Origin: Staphylotrichum longicolle
Lineage: Eukaryota; Ascomycota; Sordariomycetes; Sordariales; Chaetomiaceae
Assembly (NCBI GenBank): GCA_019096155.1
Contig: JAHCVI010000002.1
Coordinates: 2,418,001 to 2,482,000, forward strand
Length of the DNA: 64,000 nt
Direction of reading: 5' to 3'
The position numbers and the translations under genes were made by a program. Positions 53,454-62,700 of this stretch are shown here, piece by piece. The notes beneath the pieces were generated by a model, which worked only from the letters and a program-made list of their open reading frames with translations, was not told where the DNA came from and did not search any database. The stretch's first letter is position 1. Each line of letters opens with the position of its first letter.

Positions 53454-54506
53454 GGTTTTGGCCGGGTTCTGGGGTCAGGATGTGTTGATGGGCGGGACTT
53501 CGAGATCAGATGGATTACTTTGGGACAAAATGTGCCACGAGGTGATGGGATGGGTGTTTGGTTGTTGAGATGCAGTTTTGAAACAGGTCGACGGTCCATG
53601 GGGAGAGGATGCAAGGACTCCTTATAGCCACGCAGTCTGACATGCTCCCACTCTGTGTGAATACATCAGGATGCAGAGCAGATCGGTAATATCGGTTCCA
53701 GCCAGGGTCGGCACCGGCTGTCCGATCGATGACTGCGGCGCTGAGCAAGCAGTGTGAGGTACAGAGTACGTGCCTGGCCACGCCGCAGCTGCGAGCATCT
53801 GCGCGTTGCGGCGTTACGACGTGCGTGCAGTGACACCATAGTGTACATACCTCACTGTTCCGTATTCAGACATGTTGCCGAAGAAGGAGTGTATTTCTCA
53901 GCCCTGCCCGCTGCCCTCTCGGTGACATTCCAGGGCCCCTGGGCGACACGGGGGTTGGGCTGCCGTCTCGGACATAAAGCGAGGGAATGCTTTGATGTCC
54001 TCGGACAAGTTGTGCTCCGGGGTGCGGTGCTCGCTGAGTGCTCGCTGTTCTCAGCGGCCTTGGCTCCGATCTGACGCTATGTTGGTCCAATGACATCCTC
54101 TGATCCCGGGGGGTGTCGTGGGTGCCCACACCAACAAAAGAAGCTTATCGGAGACAGGAGCTCGCCGTCTTTTTTGGCCAGGGATTCTGCCGCTTCCGAG
54201 CCCAGATCCGTGGGACGGTTGCAGGCGTGCAGCCGCATCAGCCCCAAATCCATGCAGATTTGTTGCAGGCAGCAAGGTGCCAAGACTCGGCCTGCTGTGC
54301 AATTATTCAGCAGTCCAGATCTGCCCCCAAAAAGTCTCCGAGAATCTTACCGCCGCTAAACTCCGGCCCACCTCGCGCCATCATCATCTCGATCATCTCG
54401 ATGCGATACGGCCATGCCAATTACTAAACGCCGCCCAAAATCCGCGAGAGATCTCAGATGAGTCAGGCCGGTTTGAAGGAATTGAGTTTTGAATGGAATC
54501 GTGCTC

Positions 54507-54546
54507 AAAAAGGGAAAAAAAAAAAAAGAAAAAAAGAAAAAAAAAG
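54507..54546. repeat. A/G-only low-complexity tract
   Basis: Forty consecutive purines, mostly A with single or triple G. Could be a retrotransposed poly-A remnant or a nucleosome-excluding tract; no coding remnant is seen beside it. Confidence 0.85.
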
Positions 54547-55316
54547 TGCCCGTGAGACCTCACCAGCTCCCACAGATGCTGACGACGGGCCCAACCAATC
54601 AGTCCTCGGGATGCCATGTGTCCTCGCAGCAACACCCCTTGGCGTCAGGATGAGACAATGTGAGCCACCAAAGACCGGAGGTGAGCGTCTTATTGCCGGG
54701 AAATGCGTGCTTGCGGATGCAGGGCCCTGTAGAGACTTGGGCACAAGGGTGAGGGCTCAGCAAGAGACGGCTTCAGCAAGCGAGTGTCGCGCTAAGTGGT
54801 GAGAGTCCGACACATCAACTCATACTTGCCCTGAGCCGCCTCACACCCGGTTCTCATCTTCCTTCCCGCTCCTTGTCGTCAGACGCCCGCCAGAGAACCG
54901 CGTTAGATGAGACGAGGCGCAGCATTCCTCCTGCACGGTTCGTACCCAACGCCCTGGAAACGAACCCGTCAGCACAACGCTCGTTGGATCGCAGCCGCCG
55001 CCAATGGGGCACGCCGGTCCATCCTTGTCGGCATGAGACCCCTTTTTCGGTGGTACAGTCCGATATCTGGGTAACAGCGCGGCGGGACAGCTCGCTCCTA
55101 AGTGAGATGAGATCTTCTTGCTGGTGCACAGCTAAACCGAAGTTCGACAGACGTCTATTTGCTTTCTCAGGCCGGCTCTCTACCTGCGTTTCCAGCATCT
55201 TTGGTTGCCTGGGCAAGGGGCCGTTGGTCGAGATGCAGCACGCTGATATTCTGATTGGCGAATCATGAAGCGCATTAACCAACCTGCGAACAACATGCCA
55301 AAACGCCCAACCCAGC

Positions 55317-55736
55317 TTAGATAATTAGGTAGGCAAGAGCAGTCTGTCCCTCCTGCAGAGGTTCCAGCTCAGCAAGCTCTTCGTTCAAAGCAATCAATGG
55401 AACCGGCCAGGTGGACCCAGGAATTTCGCACTGGGACGTTTGATTTTCAGATCTCAGTACTCGCTTCAAGTTTCCAGCCAGTGACCAAACCTCCAACAGC
55501 TGTCCACCATGAATCGCCGGCGTGAAGCGAAGCAATTCAGACAGCAGTGCATCGGCTGCTTGAATCACATGTTGAATGAAATCCAACGTCTGGGGGACGC
55601 CGTCTGCGTTCTTGACGACGAAACTTGCACTGAACGTCCGCAAGGCAGAGGCCCTCGACATTGAGGAGACCACCATTGACCTTGCACCCGATTCTTCTCC
55701 CCACGCTTCACACTGGAGCAGGCGCGTCACAGTCAT
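55317..55736 (-). CDS. Weak candidate gene, unknown protein
   Basis: An ATG-started frame of 139 residues. It contains amphipathic helix-like text (TLDFIQHVIQAADALLSELLRFTP, GGQLLEVWSLAGNLKRVL, LIALNEELAELEPLQ) that looks more protein-like than its surroundings. I recognise no family. Just upstream, an overlapping frame reads AELVVLERKDESLQLLDDCDAPAPV, which also looks coding, so this may be a gene with a missed intron, a frame error or a relic. No signal peptide or splice sites support it. Confidence 0.22.
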   Translation of the reverse strand: MTVTRLLQCEAWGEESGARSMVVSSMSRASALRTFSASFVVKNADGVPQTLDFIQHVIQAADALLSELLRFTPAIHGGQLLEVWSLAGNLKRVLRSENQTSQCEIPGSTWPVPLIALNEELAELEPLQEGQTALAYLII

Positions 55737-56234
55737 CTAAAAGTTGCAGGCTCTCGTCTTTTCTTTCCAGCACGACCAATTCGGCCGTGTCACCCAGTTC
55801 CACTTCGATGGCCAGTCATGATGCGCCAGTCGCGCTCCTCGATTTCCCCAGCGACAAACCCACCACCGACGCCTACCACATGATTCGGTGGATGGCCAAC
55901 CGACCGATTGGCGACACGTGACTTGCGGCCAGGACTGAGGAAAAGGAGATACCGGCGGTTTGGGCGACCGTGACGCGGATTGTGGCAAGCTGCCGATTGA
56001 TGTGCAAAGAGTATGAGACGAGAGCGACAAACAGCTATAAAATAAGTTCCAAGGTCGGAGGTTGTTCTGTTGTTAGTAGGATGTGATAAAGCGGCGAAGC
56101 CGCCTGACACCCGGAATGGAATGAGCACATCTCGACGAGCAAGCAGTCCAGCCATCATGATGGATCCCACATTCCTCTATTTTTGCGCAACATGCTATTC
56201 GACCAGATCTAGACATCTATGGGGCAAACATGCC

Positions 56235-58365
56235 TCACAGGAAGACTTCAAGGTTAATCTCCAATGTGCTAACCGGGTATCTGCAAACGGGTCAGCATTC
56301 TCGTCGCACCAAAGATGAACGTGGGAGAGTATACCTCAGATCAAACTTTTCCAGCACACTAGGATGCAAGACACCAAGCTCGCCGATCCGCTGCAGCTTG
56401 CCTCCCAGCCGCACGTAGATGGCGGCAGCGCGCCCGCTGAAGAAGGTGGGCTCGTCAATCTCCTCGATGAAGTAGCCGTCCTTGTTGCGGCTCGGGTTCT
56501 CGTTGATCTCAAAGTCAATGCTCTTCCCTGAGAGGCCCTCCTCATGCGTAATGAAGGCGACACGCAGCATCGTCATGACACGATCCAGGAGGCCGTGCAC
56601 GATTTCGAAACCGCTGGTCTTGCCGTAGTACGCAGCCGCCCAACGGCGCTCGTTCCTCGCCCGCCGCTCAGCCGACTCGTCCTTGAAGACGACATCAGAC
56701 GTCTCGAAGATCTCCAGGGGAAGACGCATCGCCTTGTTCTCGCTCAGAGTCTTGAGCAGACCGGGGAGTAGTGATGTGCGGACGACTTGGTACTCGACTG
56801 TCTTCGGGTTGGCAAGCTTGACTGCCGTCGTGCCGTCGTCCTTGCGGTTCAACCACGCAAAGTTCTCATCGTGGGAGCAGAGGATCAGGGGCATAACCTC
56901 GGCCCAGCCAGCCATGGCACACTCGTGGCGCACAATATCGCTGAGCTTGTTGATCATCAACGGCTTGCCAATCGTGACCGACTTGTTTGGTGACGAGCGA
57001 GGAAGGTCATTGAAGCCGTAGGCGATTGCGACATCTTCCATCTAGCAGTTTGTCAGCAGCCAAGGCAGAACGCAGGAACAAAGGCATCCGAAACTTACCA
57101 CATCACACGGGTGCAGGACATCTGCCCTTGTTGGCGGAACCGTAATGCTGACCAACTTCGGGTCCTTTGACGGCTCGGCCGTGTACGCCATCTTGCTCAG
57201 GAGCTTGCAAATCGACTCGGGGGACTCGTTGAGCCCGCAGACCTGATTCAAATAGTCGACCTCAACCTCCATCGTCCGCTTCGCCAAGCTGGGCGTGACC
57301 CGGGTAGTGCCGTTGTGGTCCGAGATCACCTTGACCGGCTCGATCGTGAAGGGCTCAGCGCAGTACTTGGAGAACATGGCCACCATGATGTTACAGACGA
57401 TATCGAGCTTGGTTTGGTCGGTCGCAGTCATGTCGATGAAGACGTTCGTCGTGTCAAGGGTAATTTTGGAGCGCTCGCTGTTGATGATGGGGGGAAGCGA
57501 GCAGACGTTCCTCTCGGCATCGAGAATTACTGGGTAAACCGGCTTGTCCCGGAGAATGTGGAGGTATCGGCCCAGGTGCCTGTCTGTCTCGTAGAAGCTC
57601 ATGAGCTCTTCGCCGTTGATCTGCTTTGTCTGATTCAGCGGGACAAAGTTGATGTCCTTTGGCGGCAGGGCTTCATAAGTGAAGGGTCCCTTGATGGTGT
57701 CGAGGTCGTGAGTTCCGATCCTGCCCACCAACCATCAGTACTCCAACCTCCCTCCGTCGAACGACTGCCCAGTAGGTCTCACTCACGCAACAAGGGTGCG
57801 CTGCCTCGCCAAGTTTTGGTGGAGCTTATCTTGAAGACTGATGAACGATTCGTAGGACGCTGGCGTGAACTTGATGTTGCGGAGAATGGCAGCGGCGGCG
57901 TACGGACGAACTTGCGCCGTTTCCTTGGTGATGGTGAGGGTCTGCATCTTGTCCTCGGGGATATCGGCCAGCTTCCAGTTCGGCGTCGCGTGCTTTCCAC
58001 GGAAGATGTTCAGGTGCATCGCAATGCCTGGTGGTATGCTCAGTATCCCCGTCATAAAACCCATCTCCTCAAGGATCTCGTACCCTCGAAACACAACATG
58101 TCGTAGCGGTTGGCGGGAATCTCGATGGCCAGCTCGGGGGCTTGGTCCTTGGGCCGCGCCGGGTCATTCTCGGAGTCGCCGTCGAGCTCGATGCCGAAGT
58201 CGAAGCACAGCTTCTGGAAGCTCTCCTCGGTGAACCTGCGCAGCACCGCCAAGTCAGACCAGGGACGTTCCGAGATAGGACCTCCAGGGTCATGGCGGGG
58301 TAGCTGTCTTACTGCTCGCCGAGCTCCTCGAAGAGGGCATACTTGTCGACGTTGATGGTCGGCAT
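56235..58365 (-). CDS. FRS1: Phenylalanyl-tRNA synthetase beta subunit, cytosolic
   Basis: Six exons on the minus strand: 58365-58313, 58235-58084, 58027-57787, 57720-57099, 57041-56335 and 56280-56235, giving 606 residues, the normal length for eukaryotic PheRS-beta. The sequence begins MPTINVDKYALFEELG and shows the family blocks LAIEIPANRYDMLCFEG, IRPYAAAAILRNI-like, LVAIGTHDLDTIKGPFTYEALPP, SITVPPTRADVLHPCDVMEDVAIAYGFND, PLEIFETSDVVF and IGELGVLHPSVLEKFDLRYPVS, ending EINLEVFL. With the alpha subunit it forms an alpha2-beta2 enzyme charging tRNA-Phe; the beta subunit carries B3/B4 editing and B5 domains. All five introns are 54-77 nt with consensus ends. An essential gene. Confidence 0.97.
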
Positions 58366-59724
58366 CTTGTGGTATTCGGTTGCTGTTCAACCTATGGGGG
58401 ACCTCGGGGAACGAATTGGCTCGGTGTGAGTCCTGGGCAAGCTTGTAAACACCAGGCGCAATCCACACTTTGGGTCGTGAGCTTTTGACAGGACCCAGCC
58501 CGACGCCAGCCAATCTGCCACAGAAAGATGACTCAAAATGCGGGGCACCTTTACTGCCGCTCTCCCGCCCAGACCGCCCGCATTTTGGATGGTGGGGTCA
58601 TTGCACCGTTTGGAGGACCACCCAGTGGCCGGAGCGGAGAAATCCCGGGTTCCGGACGCCTGCATGTTGGAAAATCGCAGGCGTGCACAGACCGGTTGAT
58701 TCCGCCTATAAATTCTGGAGCTCTCTCCCCAAATCTTGGTCCAGTTCTCTTCTTTTCTTCTTCATACTTACCTTGATTGGGTGCACCTGGATCATGAAGC
58801 AGGGGTACCAGGGTGATAGGCCTGCATTGCACATCGCGGAGCCAGTCATCCTGAATTGTCCTTCGGGGCCGTTCCGGTCGAAATTTTTGATGTCAAACCA
58901 CACTTTTTTCACTGTGCTCGCTGCTGCGGTAGCGACGTGGGGAAGAAAGCATCGCGAAGGACTCGTTTTGATGACACGGAACTGGCAACTATCTCGCAGT
59001 GAGAGGAGAATATCTTCGGGTCGCTCGACTTGATCATGGCCCATCGCCCACATTGTTGAAGCCTGTTTAATTTCGATTTTGATACGGAGCTAGGATGTGT
59101 CCGACAGCATGCCACAATCGGAGCGTGCGTTGCCGACCGCAGCAAATGGACATCAACCTGTGAATCGATCTCGCACTGCAGTTTTACTCCCACATGGACG
59201 CCGTGATTCTGACAGATTCTTACAGTTAGTAAATCTCTCTAGGCAGTCAGATCAACACATCGGATACACATGGCATCTGCGCGAACAACGACAGTAACAA
59301 TAACTATTGTGGTATCCGTATCTATCCTGAATGCCCACCTCCCTCCATCCAAGTATTACCCCCTCTATTGAACCAACGAATAAAATGACACAAACTCGCC
59401 GCGAGCATCGCGTCAAGGACACCTCCCAAGTCTCGCATCGAGTTGGGGGTGTGACATCTTTCCCGCTGACACTTCAGAACTACTCGGGCGTGAAAACAAA
59501 CAGGATGCAGAACCAAGCTCGTCCCCAAATGCAACCCGAAGAAGAAGAACGCGCGAGAAAAATGATGCAAACCAAGAGCTGCCAGCAACCAGAGTATATC
59601 CAAACAGTAAATGCATAAGGTATCATAAACAAACGTCAAACATGCCGCATCACAGACACATGCAGAAGAAAAGACGAAAATAAGAAAACCATCTCTCAAC
59701 CACACCCTCTTCCCCTCCCCCCTC
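58366..59724. other. Intergenic region upstream of FRS1
   Basis: Promoter of FRS1 on the left and 3' end of the large gene on the right. On the plus strand a TATAAA (58707) is followed by a CT-rich leader and a 79-codon frame starting at ATG 58794; this is noted as a finding but is not called as a gene. The last 300 bases before 59725 are AC-rich and probably 3' untranslated sequence of the large gene. Confidence 0.5.
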
Positions 59725-62700
59725 TCAACCCATCAACCCAGCGCCCATCTCGTTCTGCGCCATAAACGTCCTCGCCAACTCATCCCCCCCGCGCTCCGCC
59801 GCCTCCATCCAATGAATCGCCACGCACATCAGCGCCGGGTCGCTCCTCACATCCCCCAATCCAGCCCCGCCCCAGCGCCAACAGCATCCTCCTTCCCACC
59901 TCCACCGGCCCCTGCCACTCCCCCTCCCACTCCACCGCCCAACCCAACCCCAACCGAACTCGCCCCTTGCCCCTGCGACCCCCTCCCTTGCGGCCCTGCG
60001 CCATGATGATGAGAATGATGATACCTGCCGCCGCCGCCTCCACCCGATCCACTTCCCCCACCACCACCCCCTCCCAGACCCAACCCGCCCGACCGTCCCC
60101 CGCCTCCGCTGCCGCCGCCGCTCCCGCCGCCCCGTACTTGTCGATGACGGCCTGCTTGAACACTCGCGCGGCTTGGACAGCGGCAGGGTGGTGCGCTGCA
60201 CGAGCTCCGGGTTGGACAGGTAAAAGATGGCGAGCTCGCGCTGCGCGGTCGGGTCGCCCTCCTTGGCCGTGATGGTCCACATGCGCGCCGCGTCGGCGAG
60301 GGAGTGCGTGGACAGGGGCAGCGGGGAGGGCGGAGAGGGAGGGGGGCTGGAGGAGAGGGGTTGATCCGCGGTGGTGGCCGGGGTGTCCGGTGCGGAGGCG
60401 GCGCTGCCTCCTGCTTGTGCTGATGATGACCGGTGTTGGGGGTTGTTATTGCGGGACTGGGTGTAGTTTTTGACGATCTCGTCCGCGACTTCGACCATGG
60501 TGCGGCAGACTTCTTGTTTGAGGCTGAGGGCGGCGATGGCGGCGTCCCAGAATGCCTTGCCGCGTTCCGTCTTGTCGAGGACGCTGGCGGGGACGAAGGC
60601 TGAGATGAACTGGAGGTCGCGGAAGAGAGTCTTTGGGCGGAGAGACGGGTCGCGGAAGAGGGTCTGGAGGATGTTGGCGATGGCGTCCGTGTTCGCCGGG
60701 TAGACCGAGACGACGGAGCGGGTCTCGGTGTTGCCGCCGCCGCCGGATACTCGGCTGGTTTGGGCGTGACCTGAACCGAAGTTGGGTGCTTGCATCATGG
60801 TGTGCGAGCGGCGCTCCTTGACGTTGTCGATTGTCTCCTCCAACGGCTGAGATCGGCCGCCCACGGCACCGGTGCCGTGCTCCTCCGTGGCGGACGACGC
60901 CGAGCCGAGATCGGAGCGTGCCCACGCCAACCGGGCCCGGCGGGAACCCGAGTTCAAAGACGCAACGATCAAATGCTCGAGCTCGAAGAGCGCATTGAGT
61001 TTGACGTACGGGTTCGGATGGACGCAGAACATCTTGAGAAGCCGCTGATACGCCTTGGTGAACGGGAAGTCGGGCATCGATTCCTTCCGAGTCTCTTGGT
61101 TGTGTCTCCGCGCTGAGATGGTGTCGTTTGTCCCCGAGCTCTCGTTTCCATGGGCGCTGCCGCCATGAACACTACCGCGCTGGCTGCCGCGCTGGCTACC
61201 GCCAGTCCCCTCCGGCCCGAGACTCTGAGTGTCAGAGAGTGCCCGGTCGCTGAGGGTGTCGTTGCCGCCTGTTCCACGCAGGTCACCAAAGCTTCTATTG
61301 TTCTCGAGAAACCTCTGCTTCAACCCAGACTTGGCAGATTTGCGTTTCTCCTTCACCACGGCTTTACGCGCGCGGCGTTGGATCGCCTCTCGACGGTCGA
61401 TGCACTCCTGACCTAGGCCCTCGAACCACGCGTCCGTTTCTGATCCCGCGGCGAAAACAAGGTTGCCTAGATCAGAGAGTAGAAGGCTAGTCAGGGTCTG
61501 CCTCAACTCGGTGAGGAAGCGGAATTTCTCGTCGGACAGCCGTTGCTGATACACCGTCTCGTTGGACGAGGCCGATGTGCCCGGACGGCCGGTTGACTGC
61601 TGCGACTGGGACGGGAGCTGATGGTGGTGCGGCGGGTAGAACGAACCAGAGAGGTTCGTCAGACTGGTGGTTGGCGAATGCGCGCGGGATGTCGTACTTG
61701 GGGAAGTGGCCTGGTGTTGGAACGGCGACCAGAAGGTTGCGTTAGGGTCGATCTGGTGGATTGGCGAAGACGCGCCAAAGTACTCTTGCCCGTCGAGGAC
61801 CTCCGACATGGCCGTGCTCGCCCGCGAGAAGCTGAAGCTCCTTGTCTCAAACGACATCTGGCTCATGTTGTGGCCGGACATGCCCCGCAGGTCCCGGCTG
61901 TTGATGGAAGGCGGGCGGCTGACTGAGACAAACCTCCGGTCAGGGTCGCTGATGACGCTCACCGAATCGTCCCAGACCGACTGATTGTCTCGGTCTCGGT
62001 CTCTCGGGTTCTTACTGCTCGACTCAAAAGCCCGACGATCCCGAGCAAAAAGTTCGCTGGACCATAGGACAGGCCCATCAATGATGCTGTCGCCGACGAG
62101 TTTGCTGACACAGCTGTCCACTTCCGAACTGAACCGATGTATGCGCTCCTCGCCTTGGCAGAAGTTCTCTATACCGCACTGTTGCAACCAGCGCGCGGTC
62201 TTTTCTGCTTGCTCGTCGCGGAGCTTGTTCGGCCCTCCCTGCTCTTCTGGTGCTGCGAGAAGATCGAGAATCTGGGATTCGGTCTTGAAGATGTAGTTTG
62301 AAGCGGGACCTCTTTGCATGTGGCTCTTGATGCGCTGGAAGGAAGACCACCTCCGGGGCAGACCCATAGTCTTGAGCGCCGCGGCAACGTTCCGGGAATC
62401 TTCGTAGGGTGCCGAGTTGCGGACATCTGTGACGTACCACATCTTGTCGCGCAGGGCTCGCAGGCGGCCCATCATCCTCTCGATGAGCCCTTCCGCTCGC
62501 TCTTGGCTTTGCTTGAGCCAGACTAGCCAGGCGTCGTATTCTTCGATTGAGGCTGCGGAACGGCGGATCGAGTCTCGCGGGCCTCGAGAAAAAATGTTGA
62601 GCAGTGTCGAAAAGCCGTCGCGCTTTAGTGAGTCGGATGTCAGGGCATTGAGTTGCTGGAGTGTCCTCCAGTAGAGGTGCGCAGAGACAAAGTCGGACTG

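Larger units (their letters stand above)
53454..56234. other. 2.8 kb region with no firm gene
   Basis: Starts with the promoter of the DHA2 gene. A 40-base A/G tract lies at 54507-54546. Frames at 54090-54492 and 54873-55268 lack motifs. One frame on the minus strand (55317-55736) has better composition and is listed separately as a weak call. Next to it a second coding-like frame on the same strand (55715-55816: VELGDTAELVVLERKDESLQLLDD) stops within 20 bp of its start. Confidence 0.45.

Noticed and set aside
54873..55268. 131-codon plus-strand frame
   Set aside because: No motif; composition does not differ from background, and the opposite strand is equally open.
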